From assembly GCF_963678225.1 (NCBI RefSeq), contig NZ_OY782764.1:588001-652000 (forward strand): 64,000 nucleotides of DNA, written 5' to 3'. The stretch is from an uncultured Cohaesibacter sp. (GTDB taxonomy: Bacteria; Pseudomonadota; Alphaproteobacteria; Rhizobiales; Cohaesibacteraceae). The notes beneath the pieces are model-generated. The model was not told the DNA's origin, did no database searches, and saw only the letters and a list, made by a program, of their open reading frames with translations. Shown here in pieces: positions 1 to 10,054 of the stretch; within the stretch, counting starts at the first letter, position 1, and each line of letters opens with the position of its first letter. The translations under genes were made by a program, and so were the position numbers.

Positions 1-580
1 CTGTTTCCGGCACGCGCTGCACCCGATGAACACCGGATTCATATTTCATTTTGGCGAACACCCCGACGCCTGACACGCTGGCAATGATTTCCTTATAGCC
101 GCCCATATCGCCTTCGCTGACTGACATGACCGAAACCTTCCAGCCATGCTCCTCAGCATAGCGCTGATACATGCGAAACAGATCACCAGCAAACAGGGCG
201 GCCTCGTCGCCGCCCGTTCCGGCCCGCACCTCCAGAATGGCGCTCTTGTTATCGGCAGCATCTTTTGGCAAAAGCAGGATCTGCAGCTCGGCTGCCAGTT
301 CCTCGATCTTTTCTTCCGTGGGTTTGACATCTTCATACGCCAGATCACGCATGTCGGCATCCATCTCGGGATCGTTCAGGATTTCCTGTAGATCCTCAAG
401 CTCCTTGAGAGCTGCCAGATAATCACGGGATTTGATGGCCACCGGCTCCAACTCAGCATAATCCCGGCTCAGCTTGACATAAACATCAGGCTCAGGCCCC
501 GCTGCCATTTCAGCCGACAGGGCATCAAACCGTTGTATCAGGGCCTCAACGCGCCCAAGCGGAATGGAAACACCAACCAT
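1..580 (-). CDS. prfA: Peptide chain release factor 1, C-terminal part outside window
   Basis: Class I release factor that reads UAA/UAG stop codons on the ribosome. The 193 residues visible, from the ATG at 580 ([14 protein letters not shown]), contain the helical N-terminal domain and then the [20 protein letters not shown] block that is highly conserved in RF1, ending at RVPET. The codon-recognition and GGQ hydrolysis motifs lie beyond the window start, so the gene is partial by sampling, not broken. It lies 99 bp downstream of ptsP on the same strand, the lysC-ptsP-prfA order common in Hyphomicrobiales. RF1 rather than RF2 is inferred from the sequence style and this neighbourhood. Confidence 0.93.
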   Translation of the reverse strand, partial: MVGVSIPLGRVEALIQRFDALSAEMAAGPEPDVYVKLSRDYAELEPVAIKSRDYLAALKELEDLQEILNDPEMDADMRDLAYEDVKPTEEKIEELAAELQILLLPKDAADNKSAILEVRAGTGGDEAALFAGDLFRMYQRYAEEHGWKVSVMSVSEGDMGGYKEIIASVSGVGVFAKMKYESGVHRVQRVPET

Positions 581-679
581 ATTATTCAGTCCTGTAGCAA
601 GCGGCCAAAAGCATGACACGCGTCCATCGCACAATGCCACAACCCGAACCGCAGCAAAGTCGATTGGAACGATGTGTCG

Positions 680-2962
680 CTAAAGATTTCCGGCCGGAAT
701 GTGAATGTCGTAACGCTCGGCAAAATCCTGAAGGAATTGCTTGATTTCATCGGCATGCACGGCTTTGGCAAGCGCTTCGGCGAATTCTGCCTCAAGCTGC
801 TCAAGCGGCAATTCCAGCAACATGGCCTTGACCGGTCCAACCGAAGAGGGCGCCATGGACAAGCGACGATAGCCAATGGCCAACAGCGCCATAGCACCGG
901 TTGCTCGCCCGGCCAGCTCACCGCAGACAGTCACCGGCACCCCTTTTTCCTGCCCCTTGTCGATAATGCTCTTCAAGGCACGCAGAAAAGAAGGCGTCAG
1001 GGAACTATACCGCCCCGAAAGACGCGTATTGCCCCGATCACACGCCATCATGAACTGGTGCAGATCGTTTGTACCAATCGAGATGAAATCAGCGCGATCC
1101 AGCAAGGCATCCAGCTGGAACAGCAAGGACGGCACTTCGAGCATGGCGCCAAGATGGATCTTCTTGGGCTTTTCATAGCCATGCCGCTCCAAGTGCGCCA
1201 CTTCGCGCATGAAGAGATCCTTGGCTTCTTCGAATTCGAAGACATCAGTGATCATGGGGAACATCAGACGCAGCGACCGACCAGCGGCCGCATGCAGCAG
1301 GGCGCGCATCTGGGTGCGCAACAGCCCCGGACGATCCAGCCCCAGCCGAATGGCGCGCCAGCCCATGGCCGGATTTTCTTCCGCCGCCATGCGCAAGAAG
1401 GCCAAAACCTTATCCCCGCCCACATCAAGAGAGCGGAATGTCACGGGCATTTCAGCCGCGCTGTCCAGCACCTGACGATACACCTTCTCCTGCTCACGCA
1501 TGCGCGGGAAGCTGGCCGCGACCATGAATTGCAGCTCGGTGCGGAACAGACCGATACCCTTGGCCCCTGCCCCTGTCATATTGGGCAAGTCCACCAGCAG
1601 GCCAGCATTCATGTAAAGATCGACAGGAACCCCGTCCTTGGTGACAGCGGGTTTGTCGCGCAGCTTACGATATTGCTCCTGCCTATGAGCACGGAACTTG
1701 ACCTGATCGACATAGGACGCCTCGACATCTGCCGGAGGGCGCATATGCACATGGCCGGTATCGCCGTCGACAATGATCGGATCGCCATCTTCGCACAGAT
1801 TAACCGCGGTCGAAACCTGCCCGACAGTGGGAATACCAAGCGCTCTGGCAACGATCACCACATGACTGGTGGGCGCCCCTTCTTCCAACACAAGGCCGCG
1901 CACCCGATCCCGCCCGTAATCAAGCAGCTCGGCAGCGCCCATATTGCGGGCAACGATGATGGAATCTGTAGGCTTCTCGCCGTTCTTTTCTGCCAGTTGA
2001 TCGCCATTCAACTTACGCATAAGCCGGTTGGCAAGATCATCAAAATCATGCAATCGATCCCGCAAATAGGGATCGGTCGAGCGCATCAGACGCGCCCGTG
2101 TATCACTTTGCACACGCTCAACCGCAGCTTCCGCCGTCAGGCCCGTGTGGATCGCCTCGATCATCCGGCGCACCCAGCCGCGATCATAGGCAAACATGCG
2201 GTAGGCTTCCAGAATGTCGCGATGCTCGCCAACATGGGAGATATCGTCGCGATTGAGCAGATCATCAACGGACAGACGCAAATGCTCGATCGCCGCTTCC
2301 AGGCGCTTTTCTTCGGCCAGCGCATCCTCGGCGATCAGGTTGGTGACCACAATCCGCGGCTCATGCAGCACCACACGCCCCAGACCGAGCCCTTCGGCCA
2401 TGGAGAGACCTTCCAGCCGCAACGGACGCACCAGATCGAGATCGGCACCGGGGCCGGACATGCCCTTGAGCTCACCCGAGGCGATCAGCTCAGCCAGCAC
2501 CATTGCCGTGGTTTGCAGCGCCTCGACTTCCTCATCGGAATAGACGCGCTGTGTCTTGTTCTGAACGACCAGAACACCCAACGTCCGACCGGAGCGCAGG
2601 ATCGGCACACCAAGAAAGGCATGATAGATTTCTTCGCCTGTCTCGGGGCGATAGGCAAAAGCGGGATGCTCTTGCGGCTCGGAAAGATTGAGAATACGGG
2701 CTTCGGACGCGATATGACCGACCAAACCTTCTCCGACCTGCAGGCGCGTTTCATGCACCGCCAGCGGGTTCAGACCTTCGGTCGCATAGAGTTCCAGCAG
2801 GTTATCGGAACGAAGAACATAGACAGAGCAAACCTCGGCCACCATGTTGGCCGCGATCAATCGCACAATCTCGTTTAATCGTTCCTGCGCATCGGTCGGC
2901 TTTGCCATCGTCTCGCGAAGGCGCCGAAGAAGGATACGCGGCCCAGCCAGATTTCCCCGCAT
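680..2962 (-). CDS. ptsP: PEP-protein phosphotransferase of the nitrogen PTS (EI-Ntr)
   Basis: Cytoplasmic enzyme that takes phosphate from phosphoenolpyruvate and passes it to NPr as the first step of the nitrogen-related phosphotransferase relay. The 760-residue protein has an N-terminal GAF domain (about 20-165), a helical NPr-binding region, a phosphohistidine domain with the motif EGAPTSHVVIVARALGIPTVG (active His), and a TIM-barrel PEP-binding domain with the catalytic cysteine in VTVCGELAGRATG. The GAF domain separates it from sugar-type EI. The N-terminus MRGNLAGPRILLRRLRE matches the usual start in this group. It lies between lysC and prfA on the same strand. Partner genes ptsO and ptsN are not in the window. 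Confidence 0.95.
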   Translation of the reverse strand: MRGNLAGPRILLRRLRETMAKPTDAQERLNEIVRLIAANMVAEVCSVYVLRSDNLLELYATEGLNPLAVHETRLQVGEGLVGHIASEARILNLSEPQEHPAFAYRPETGEEIYHAFLGVPILRSGRTLGVLVVQNKTQRVYSDEEVEALQTTAMVLAELIASGELKGMSGPGADLDLVRPLRLEGLSMAEGLGLGRVVLHEPRIVVTNLIAEDALAEEKRLEAAIEHLRLSVDDLLNRDDISHVGEHRDILEAYRMFAYDRGWVRRMIEAIHTGLTAEAAVERVQSDTRARLMRSTDPYLRDRLHDFDDLANRLMRKLNGDQLAEKNGEKPTDSIIVARNMGAAELLDYGRDRVRGLVLEEGAPTSHVVIVARALGIPTVGQVSTAVNLCEDGDPIIVDGDTGHVHMRPPADVEASYVDQVKFRAHRQEQYRKLRDKPAVTKDGVPVDLYMNAGLLVDLPNMTGAGAKGIGLFRTELQFMVAASFPRMREQEKVYRQVLDSAAEMPVTFRSLDVGGDKVLAFLRMAAEENPAMGWRAIRLGLDRPGLLRTQMRALLHAAAGRSLRLMFPMITDVFEFEEAKDLFMREVAHLERHGYEKPKKIHLGAMLEVPSLLFQLDALLDRADFISIGTNDLHQFMMACDRGNTRLSGRYSSLTPSFLRALKSIIDKGQEKGVPVTVCGELAGRATGAMALLAIGYRRLSMAPSSVGPVKAMLLELPLEQLEAEFAEALAKAVHADEIKQFLQDFAERYDIHIPAGNL

Positions 2963-3180
2963 CCGGGTTTCTCCGATTTTCCGCTTTTGTCATTAAGGGC
3001 CACGCACGTGGCACCCTTGCACGAATTCACCATTGCTCTGCATGAGGCCTTAAAGAAGCGACATATTGGCAATTGGGATTCGTCTCATGCGCACTATGGC
3101 ACGAGGCGATCAGACAGATCAATCATCTGCCCTGTTTTTAGAATGATTGAAAAGACACTCCAAACTGGAACAGCAAGACG

Positions 3181-3210
3181 AAAAGAGGAGGCCTGCAAAG
3201 AGGCTTCCTC
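3181..3210 (-). terminator. Rho-independent terminator after lysC
   Basis: Read on the minus strand just past the lysC stop there is a 10-bp stem with one mismatch (GAGGAAGCCT / AGGCCTCCTC), a 6-nt loop and a TTTT run. The placement between lysC and ptsP suggests that most lysC transcripts end here and that ptsP has its own promoter. Confidence 0.7.
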
Positions 3211-3221
3211 TCCCTATCACT

Positions 3222-4475
3222 CTATTTCTCATCCAGACCATAAAGCGAGTGCAGTGCACGCACTGCCAGCTCGGCATATTCGGCGTCGATCAGGATGGAA
3301 ATCTTGATCTCGGACGTCGTAATGGCGCGAATGTTGATGCCTTTGTCTGCCAATGCCTTGAAGGCCTTGGAAGCAACGCCAGCATGACTGCGCATACCGA
3401 TACCGATGACAGAGACCTTCACCACATCGGTCGAGCCTTGCAGCATGTTATAGTTGATGTTGCCGCGCGCTTGCTCAAGCACATCCTTGGCGCGCTCAAA
3501 ATCACCTTTGGGCACGGTAAAGGTCATGTCGGTGATCGTGCCGTCTTCAGAAATATTCTGCACGATCATATCAACATTGATGTTGGCCTCTGAGAGAGGA
3601 CCAAAGACATGCGCAGCAATGCCCGGCTTGTCTTCGAGCCGACGCAGAGAGATTTGCGCTTCGTCCTTTGAGAAGGCAATTCCGGTTACAACCTGTTTTT
3701 CCACAATCTCATCCTCATCACAGATCAAAGTTCCGATGGGCTGGTCCGTATTCATAAGTTCTGGCGCATCTGGCTCGACAAAAGAGGACCGCACGAAGGT
3801 ACGCACATTATGAACCATCGCCATTTCAACAGAGCGCACCTGCATGACTTTCGCGCCGAGCGAAGCCATTTCCAGCATTTCCTCAAAAGAGATATGCTCA
3901 AGCCGTCGCGCTTCGGGCACGATCCGCGGGTCGGTGGTGTAAACCCCGTCCACATCGGTATAGATATCGCACCGGTCTGCATTGATCGCCGCAGCGATCG
4001 CCACCGCGCTGGTGTCAGATCCGCCGCGCCCCAATGTCGAAATGCGATTATCCGGAGCGATGCCCTGGAACCCGGCCACAACAGCCACCTGGTTCATTTC
4101 CAGACGCTCGATCAAAACCGATCCATCGATCTCTTCAATGCGAGCAGCACCGTGCACACTGTTGGTTTTAAAAGGAATTTGCCACCCGAGCCAAGACCGG
4201 GCATCAACGCCCATATTCTGCAGGGTCAAAGCGAGAAGCCCCGATGTCACCTGTTCGCCTGAGGAAACAACGGTATCATATTCACGCGCATCATAGAGCG
4301 GAGACGCTTCCTGCACCCAACCAACCAGCTCGTTGGTTTTACCCGCCATGGCAGAAACCACAACGGCCACCTGATTGCCTGCGTCCACTTCACGCTTCAC
4401 ATGTCGGGCAACGCGTCTGATGCGCTCGATATCAGCAACAGACGTACCCCCGAACTTCATGACAAGACGAGCCAT
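3222..4475 (-). CDS. lysC: Aspartate kinase
   Basis: Phosphorylates L-aspartate, the entry reaction to lysine, threonine, methionine and diaminopimelate. The 417 residues start MARLVMKFGGTSV, with the kinase motif KFGGTSV at residues 7-13. The amino-acid kinase fold fills about the first 245 residues, and two ACT regulatory domains follow (ISLRRLEDKPGIAAHVFGPL and VSVIGIGMRSHAGVASKAF), as expected for a feedback-inhibited enzyme. Length and architecture are those of the monofunctional alpha/beta type. It is divergent from ubiG across a 242-bp gap and has a good terminator downstream. Confidence 0.96.
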   Translation of the reverse strand: MARLVMKFGGTSVADIERIRRVARHVKREVDAGNQVAVVVSAMAGKTNELVGWVQEASPLYDAREYDTVVSSGEQVTSGLLALTLQNMGVDARSWLGWQIPFKTNSVHGAARIEEIDGSVLIERLEMNQVAVVAGFQGIAPDNRISTLGRGGSDTSAVAIAAAINADRCDIYTDVDGVYTTDPRIVPEARRLEHISFEEMLEMASLGAKVMQVRSVEMAMVHNVRTFVRSSFVEPDAPELMNTDQPIGTLICDEDEIVEKQVVTGIAFSKDEAQISLRRLEDKPGIAAHVFGPLSEANINVDMIVQNISEDGTITDMTFTVPKGDFERAKDVLEQARGNINYNMLQGSTDVVKVSVIGIGMRSHAGVASKAFKALADKGINIRAITTSEIKISILIDAEYAELAVRALHSLYGLDEK

Positions 4476-4717
4476 TCACTATCGCTTTCTGTCACTGGTT
4501 TTTACGTTTTAAGCGGCACAATCATAAGGGCTGATTGACCTTGCCGCCGGTTGCGCATAGTCATACTCGGCAGTTGCCTCTCATGCAAGCTTTCAAAGGC
4601 TTGACTTTTCCATTTGCGGAAAGAAGTTATTGATAACATGACGGGCACAACCAATCCAAAGGCCGTTCCGTTTCGTACAATCTCTCAAAAGACGAATAAG
4701 CCAACAAGGGGCAGACG

Positions 4718-5491
4718 ATGACATCCCAGAGCACCAAGGAAGCGCAAGCCAAAGCAACCACCGTCGATGACGAAGAGATTGCCCGTTTTTCTGCAATGGC
4801 TCAGGAATGGTGGAGCCCCAAGGGCAAATTTCGCCCGCTTCACAAGTTCAATCCCACGCGCGTCTCCTATCTGCGCGAGACGCTTCTCAGCCATTTCGGC
4901 CTTGACGCAAAAGACAAGACGCCGCTTGAGGGACTCGATATTCTCGATGTCGGCTGTGGCGGAGGCCTCCTTTGCGAACCGCTCTGCCGGTTGGGCGCCA
5001 ATGTCGTTGGCGTTGATGCCTCTGAGACCAACATCGGGATTGCCTCCACCCACGCCAAAGAAAATGATCTGGACATCACCTATAAGGCGACAACGGCGGA
5101 AAGTCTTGTCACGGAAGGTGCCAAGTTTGATGTCGTCCTGACGATGGAAGTGGTCGAGCATGTATCAGACGTGGATCTGTTCATTTCCGAATGCGCCAGC
5201 ATGGTCAAGCCCGGCGGACTGATGGTGATCGCAACCCTCAACCGGACCCTCAAATCCCATGCACTGGCCATCGTCGGCGCGGAATATATCCTGCGCTGGC
5301 TACCTGTCGGCACACACACCTGGAACAAATTCGTAACGCCGGATGAACTGGAACGAGCCCTTGCCCCCACCGGGCTGGATGTCGTCGAGAAGGTCGGCGT
5401 CACCTATAACCCCTTGTTCGATAAGTGGTCTCGTTCAAAGGATCTCGACGTCAATTATATGGTTCTCTGCTCCCGCAAATCCACACAGTAA
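4718..5491 (+). CDS. ubiG: Ubiquinone biosynthesis O-methyltransferase
   Basis: SAM-dependent enzyme that performs both O-methylations of ubiquinone synthesis, peripheral to the inner membrane. The 257-residue sequence has the UbiG N-terminal signature [21 protein letters not shown], the SAM-binding motif [19 protein letters not shown] (about residues 75-93) and the post-motif EVVEHVSD. The segment [20 protein letters not shown] is typical of the amphipathic region of the family. It is divergent from lysC, its usual position in Hyphomicrobiales. Length is normal and I see no defect. Confidence 0.96.
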   Translation: MTSQSTKEAQAKATTVDDEEIARFSAMAQEWWSPKGKFRPLHKFNPTRVSYLRETLLSHFGLDAKDKTPLEGLDILDVGCGGGLLCEPLCRLGANVVGVDASETNIGIASTHAKENDLDITYKATTAESLVTEGAKFDVVLTMEVVEHVSDVDLFISECASMVKPGGLMVIATLNRTLKSHALAIVGAEYILRWLPVGTHTWNKFVTPDELERALAPTGLDVVEKVGVTYNPLFDKWSRSKDLDVNYMVLCSRKSTQ

Positions 5492-5829
5492 AAGAGCAGG
5501 TAAAAATGACCACCACCATAGGTATACAGTCAGCATTTATGTAGTTAATAATACCAAATTCACAAAACAACCCGCTCTGGTTTCAATAGAAAATATCAAT
5601 AATTTCAGATAGAAAAAGTTTTCCAGAAAAAAAACGGTATTAAAGTATTACGTTATTTCAGAATAAAAGAATATTTTACCTCCTTTTAACCTGTCCACCG
5701 GATCATAACATTCAATTCTTTGATTGTTAAAGCAGTTCAAGGAAGCCTTAGAATATTCGGCATCGAGCCCGCCGGATAAATCAGCAGTGTATCAGCAAGT
5801 CTGAATGGCACTTAACAAGGTTTTGAACA
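5492..5829. other. AT-rich intergenic region upstream of a chemoreceptor gene
   Basis: About 340 bp without a credible gene, clearly richer in A+T than the flanks. It presumably carries the chemoreceptor promoter, but I see no convincing -35/-10 pair, operator or terminator hairpin. An AAGG about 10 nt before the ATG at 5830 serves as ribosome binding site. Confidence 0.5.
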
Positions 5830-8019
5830 ATGAACCTCCATTCCATTCGCGTACGCATCGTCGCTTTCACAGCCATTTGTGTCATCGGATCTACCGGCAC
5901 GATTGTTGGATATAATCTTTGGTCGGCCAGTAAAAACGCAGACTATGTAGCCTCCAACGTGGGAGAGCTACTGGACCAGAACAGCCAGTCCTCTCTTTCG
6001 CACCTCGCTGCCGCTCAGGCCGGCGTCATAAAGTCCGAGGTGGAAACCGCCTTTTCAACCGCCCGCAGTATGGCCAAAGCCCTTGAAACCATTGCCATGC
6101 CGGAAAATAAAGGCGGCTCTCGAGATGAAGTACGACGCACCCAGCTGAATGAACTGCTGCATCGTTCTCTCACCGACAACCCACGTTTCAACGGCACTTA
6201 CAGTGCTTGGGAACCGGACGCCCTTGACGGCATGGACGCCATTTTCAAATCCGATGCAGCCATGGGTTCGGACGCAACAGGCCGTGCCCTGCCCTATTGG
6301 ACACGCGATGGCAACGGCAAGATCGCCGTGCAGCCTCTTGTCGAATATGACAGCTCGGACAAACACCCCAATGGTCTGGTCAAAGGCGGGTGGTTCCTGA
6401 ACCCGCAACGCACCGGAAATGAAAATATCCTTGCCCCGCTGCCCTATATCGTTCAAGGCAAGTCGGTTTATCTCGCAACCATGTCCGTTCCCATCACGAT
6501 AAATGGCAAATTTGCAGGCGTCGCAGGGGCTGACTTCGAGCTTTCCTTCGTTCAGGAACTGGCCAACAAGGTTGATAAAAGCATCTATGATGGCGCAGGC
6601 TCGGTGCAGATCGTCACCAATGACGGCCTGTTGGTCGCATCCAGTCTTGACCCCAAAAGCATCGGCGGCAAATTCAGCTTTGATCAGGACAATGGCGCAG
6701 AAGAAGCCAAAACGCTCGGCGCAGGCAGTTCGAAAATCTTCATCGACAAGAAGGACGATTCCCTGCGCGTCTTCTCCCCGATCGCCCTTGGCCGCACCGA
6801 TCAGAGCTGGTCAGTGGTCATCGATGTGCCCCGCTCGGTCGTAATGGCAGAGTCCATAGCCATGGGTCAGGCCATGGACGAACGCAACAACACGGCTCTC
6901 TTCTGGCAATTGGCGGTTGCTCTTATCGTGGCTCTGGTGGCCATGGTTGCCATGGCATTGGTCGCGCACAATATTTCCGCTCCGATCGTCAAAATGGCCA
7001 ACATTCTGCGCCGCATTGCATCCGGAGATACGGTAGACCGCGTCGATGGTGCCGACCGCAAGGATGAGATCGGCGAAATCGCCCAGGCCTCCGAGATTTT
7101 GCGCACAGGTCTTCAGGACGCGGAGAAACTGCGCAAGGAAGCAGCAAGCCGCGAAGAAGCGGAACGCCAACTTCTGGACCGTCGCGCCAAACTGGCTCAG
7201 GATTTTGTCTCCCGCATGCAGGCCCTCTCCACCGGCATCGCCTCTTCGTCCAGCGAAGTGGCCACCGCAGCGCAGGATCTGTCCGAAACAGCAAGGGAAA
7301 CAACCCGACAATCCCAGTCTGTTGCCGTCGCGGCAGATCAGGCCTCGGCCAACGTTCAGACCGTGGCCAGCGCCACCGAGGAGATGTCAGCCTCCGTACG
7401 TGTCGTCAACGATCAGGTGGTCCATTCTGCTCAAATTGCCGACAAGGCCAACGCCGAAGCGGATGCAGCCAACGACCGCATCCAGTCTCTGGCAGCCGCC
7501 GCTGCGGCCATTGGTGACGTCATCGAGCTGATCAATGGCATCGCGGCCCAGACCAACCTGCTGGCCCTGAACGCCACCATCGAGGCAGCCCGGGCCGGTG
7601 AAGCTGGCAAAGGTTTCGCGGTCGTTGCCGCCGAGGTCAAAGAACTGGCATCCCAGACCGCCAAGGCCACCGAGGAAATCGGACTGAAAGTTTCCGAAAT
7701 CCAGCAAGCGACAGACGGCACCGTTCGCTCCGTCGGAGAGATTGCCCAGGTCATTGCAAGCATCAAGGAAACCGCTTCCCAGATCACGACCGCAGTCGAT
7801 GAGCAGGGATCGGCCACAGCCGAGATCGCAAGCAACTGCCAACAGGCCGCAACCGGCACTGATGAAGTGACCAAGAATATCAGCGGCGTCAATATCGCAG
7901 CCCAGCAGACCGGCACGGCATCCACCAAGCTGCAAGATCTCTCCAAGGGTCTGTCAGAACAGGCTGGCGACCTCAGCAACATCGTGGAGAAATTTGTCGA
8001 AGACTTCGCCGCCGCCTAA
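5830..8019 (+). CDS. Methyl-accepting chemotaxis protein with double Cache sensor
   Basis: Inner-membrane chemoreceptor of 729 residues. An N-terminal membrane segment (about 9-29) is followed by a roughly 320-residue periplasmic region with Cache features (FNGTYSAWEPDALDGMD, LPYIVQGKSVYLATMSVPI, GVAGADFELSFVQEL), a second membrane segment (about 355-380), a HAMP domain (APIVKMANILRRIASGD) and a long coiled-coil signalling domain. The tip sequence [32 protein letters not shown] is intact (cited here only by its positions, about 577-608). Double Cache domains usually bind amino acids, organic acids or amines; the ligand here cannot be told. No CheR/CheB-tethering pentapeptide is visible at the end VEKFVEDFAAA. 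It is monocistronic, with a terminator directly after it. Confidence 0.9.
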   Translation: MNLHSIRVRIVAFTAICVIGSTGTIVGYNLWSASKNADYVASNVGELLDQNSQSSLSHLAAAQAGVIKSEVETAFSTARSMAKALETIAMPENKGGSRDEVRRTQLNELLHRSLTDNPRFNGTYSAWEPDALDGMDAIFKSDAAMGSDATGRALPYWTRDGNGKIAVQPLVEYDSSDKHPNGLVKGGWFLNPQRTGNENILAPLPYIVQGKSVYLATMSVPITINGKFAGVAGADFELSFVQELANKVDKSIYDGAGSVQIVTNDGLLVASSLDPKSIGGKFSFDQDNGAEEAKTLGAGSSKIFIDKKDDSLRVFSPIALGRTDQSWSVVIDVPRSVVMAESIAMGQAMDERNNTALFWQLAVALIVALVAMVAMALVAHNISAPIVKMANILRRIASGDTVDRVDGADRKDEIGEIAQASEILRTGLQDAEKLRKEAASREEAERQLLDRRAKLAQDFVSRMQALSTGIASSSSEVATAAQDLSETARETTRQSQSVAVAADQASANVQTVASATEEMSASVRVVNDQVVHSAQIADKANAEADAANDRIQSLAAAAAAIGDVIELINGIAAQTNLLALNATIEAARAGEAGKGFAVVAAEVKELASQTAKATEEIGLKVSEIQQATDGTVRSVGEIAQVIASIKETASQITTAVDEQGSATAEIASNCQQAATGTDEVTKNISGVNIAAQQTGTASTKLQDLSKGLSEQAGDLSNIVEKFVEDFAAA

Positions 8020-8048
8020 ATGCGGGACACATTTTTCCGACAAAAAAG

Positions 8049-8079
8049 CCCGCATCGGCCATCAGCCGGTGCGGGTTTT
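8049..8079 (+). terminator. Rho-independent terminator after the Cache chemoreceptor
   Basis: An 11-bp stem CCCGCATCGGC / GCCGGTGCGGG with one G-T wobble and a 5-nt loop, followed by TTTT and preceded by AAAAAA. The flanking A and T runs let it work for the convergent DUF1178 gene as well. Confidence 0.85.
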
Positions 8080-8110
8080 CATTTGCGATCTAGAGAAAAA
8101 ATTTGACCGA

Positions 8111-8644
8111 TCAATTCTGATCTTCAGGCAAAACCGGCATGGGAAGACAATCGATCCCGTCTTCTGCCAGCGACTTCACCTCATCAACGGTTGCCTCGCC
8201 ATAGATGCCGCGCTCTTCTGTTTCCTTGAAATGCATCTTTCGGGCTTCTTCGGCAAAATTGTCGCCAACATAATCGGCATTCTTGACCACATGTTCGCGA
8301 AAGGCTCGTAGCATCTTCTGCACCTGCTGGGGATCGGGCCCTTCTTGTGGGGCTGCCATCGCTGCACCTCCTTGAGGCACGACAGCATTCGGCGGCGCTG
8401 GCTGCGGCACGGCGGGTGAAGGCGCTGTCTCAGCAGCATCCTGCCCCTCACTTGGGCGCACGGCACTGTCTTGCGTGCGCGTTCCGGTGACGCGCGGCGC
8501 CATCAGGGACTTCGAGATTTTCGTCGATGCACAAAAAGGACATTCAACATGGCCATCACCGGTCTGCGTCTCGCAATCATCACTATTGCGAAACCATCCC
8601 TCAAACACATGATCATGCTCGCAGCGCAGCGAATACTTAATCAA
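8111..8644 (-). CDS. DUF1178 family protein
   Basis: A 177-residue cytoplasmic protein of unknown function. The N-terminus MIKYSLRCEHDHVFEGWFRNS and the pair CETQ...CPFCAS form a zinc-ribbon-like set of cysteines as in the DUF1178 family. A Pro/Ala-rich low-complexity linker (about 65-110) precedes a conserved C-terminal part (LRAFREHVVKNADYVGDNFAEEAR). It lies downstream of the nitrilase-family gene on the same strand, a pairing that recurs in alphaproteobacteria and suggests one transcription unit with grxC and comF. The family assignment is firm, the role unknown. Confidence 0.85.
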   Translation of the reverse strand: MIKYSLRCEHDHVFEGWFRNSDDCETQTGDGHVECPFCASTKISKSLMAPRVTGTRTQDSAVRPSEGQDAAETAPSPAVPQPAPPNAVVPQGGAAMAAPQEGPDPQQVQKMLRAFREHVVKNADYVGDNFAEEARKMHFKETEERGIYGEATVDEVKSLAEDGIDCLPMPVLPEDQN

Positions 8645-8752
8645 GTCAAACCCCTAATTCCATTTCAGACAAACTGTGCATCGCGCACAAAAATCCATTT
8701 CGCACCAATTGGCAAGCGAAATTTCATCCTCTGAATTATACGCTACTTGCGA

Positions 8753-9583
8753 TCAGATTTCAAAAGCACGGTCATGCTGTAAGGACGGGATCGCCTTGCG
8801 ACAGACATCCACGCGCGTCATGTCGATATCGGCCGCGATGAAACAGGGTTCATCCTGAGCCTCGGCCAACACAGTGCCCCACGGGTCCACGATTATGGAA
8901 TGACCATAGGTCTTGCGACCATTCTCATGCTTGCCCCCTTGCGCGGCGGCAATAACGAAGGCGCCATTTTCAATGGCTCTGGCCCGCATCAGCACTTCCC
9001 AGTGCGCCTGACCGGTGCGCTTGGTGAAAGCAGCAGGAATGGCCAGGATATTGGCGCCCTTCTGATTGCACAAAGCCCGATAGAGATAGGGAAAACGCAG
9101 ATCATAACAGATGGTCAGCCCCAATGTGCCCCAAGGCAAAATGGCACTAACAGCCTTTTCTCCCGGCACGAAGCTCGCCGATTCACGATAGCTTTCACCA
9201 TTTTCCAGATCCACATCAAACATATGGATCTTGTCATAGCGCGCAGCAATCCGCCCGGCAGGCGAGATCAGAAGGCTGCGATTGGCCGCCTTCACCTCAT
9301 CACATGTCTTCACCAAGAAAGACATGGAACCGATATGCAGCCAGATATCCAGTTCTTCGGCAAGCGCCTGCATCCGCTTGAGGCCTTCATCATCATCCTC
9401 GGATGAAAGCACGGCCATCATCGCCTTACGGTTCATCTCCATGGTCGCGGTCTGTTCGGGCGTCTGGATATATTCAGCCCCATCGCGACGCGCCTCACGG
9501 ATCAGCCGTTCGGCTTCATCAAGATTATGCGCAGGATCGCGACCGGAACGCAGTTGAACACAAGCAGCGCGGAAGGACGTCAT
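8753..9583 (-). CDS. Carbon-nitrogen hydrolase (Nit/omega-amidase-like)
   Basis: Nitrilase-superfamily amidase of 276 residues with the catalytic triad visible: Glu43 in TPEQT, Lys118 in RYDKIHMFDVDL and Cys159 in LTICYDLRFP. The KIHMFDVD and ICYDLRFP forms match the Nit1/Nit2 branch, whose characterised members hydrolyse deaminated glutathione or alpha-keto amides; assignment to either substrate is inference. It is cytoplasmic. The position beside glutaredoxin 3 fits a role in glutathione repair. The start MTSFRAACVQL is standard for the family. Confidence 0.88.
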   Translation of the reverse strand: MTSFRAACVQLRSGRDPAHNLDEAERLIREARRDGAEYIQTPEQTATMEMNRKAMMAVLSSEDDDEGLKRMQALAEELDIWLHIGSMSFLVKTCDEVKAANRSLLISPAGRIAARYDKIHMFDVDLENGESYRESASFVPGEKAVSAILPWGTLGLTICYDLRFPYLYRALCNQKGANILAIPAAFTKRTGQAHWEVLMRARAIENGAFVIAAAQGGKHENGRKTYGHSIIVDPWGTVLAEAQDEPCFIAADIDMTRVDVCRKAIPSLQHDRAFEI

Positions 9584-9714
9584 GCAACTCTCCAGTTATC
9601 TAGGAATTGACGGTCCGGCAGGACCGCAACAGGATCACTTTTTGAGTATTACCCAAGCCCATTCTCAATGACAAGCAGACAAAAAGGCTCGCAATAAAGA
9701 GCAGCCGCGGTTCC

Positions 9715-9969
9715 TCAGGCGGCCAGCATCTCATCGAGTTTACCAGCTTTATCAAGGGCAAACAGATCATCACATCCGCCAACATGCTCTTCATCGATGA
9801 AGATTTGCGGAAAGGTGCGGCGACCGGATTTTTTCATCATTTCCTGTTTGATATCAAAATCGAAGGTCGCATCCAGCTCACGGAAAGCAACGCCCTTGTC
9901 GGTGAGCAGTTTTTTGGCTGCGGTGCAAAATCCGCACATTTTACGCGTATAAATAACAACTTCTGCCAT
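9715..9969 (-). CDS. grxC: Glutaredoxin 3
   Basis: Small cytoplasmic dithiol oxidoreductase that uses glutathione to reduce disulfides. The protein from the ATG at 9969 is 84 residues with active site C12-G-F-C15 (Cys-Gly-Phe-Cys rather than the more usual CPYC), cis-Pro in RTFPQIFI, and the GSH-binding GGCDD. I chose the start at 9969 because GGAG lies about six bases upstream of it; a longer reading frame would add 12 residues not seen in the family. It lies between comF and the nitrilase gene on the same strand. Confidence 0.9.
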   Translation of the reverse strand: MAEVVIYTRKMCGFCTAAKKLLTDKGVAFRELDATFDFDIKQEMMKKSGRRTFPQIFIDEEHVGGCDDLFALDKAGKLDEMLAA

Positions 9970-10054
9970 TTCGGTCTCCATTCGACCAAACCGGCCCTTT
10001 GCCATTTCGGGAAGGATGCAAACGCCAGTTTGGATTTATTCAAAACTCAACCTT

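Noticed and set aside
674..2878. A 734-residue open frame antisense to ptsP
   Set aside because: Composition is that of a mirrored frame (His/Gln/Arg-rich, no family resemblance), and the opposite strand encodes an unmistakable EI-Ntr.
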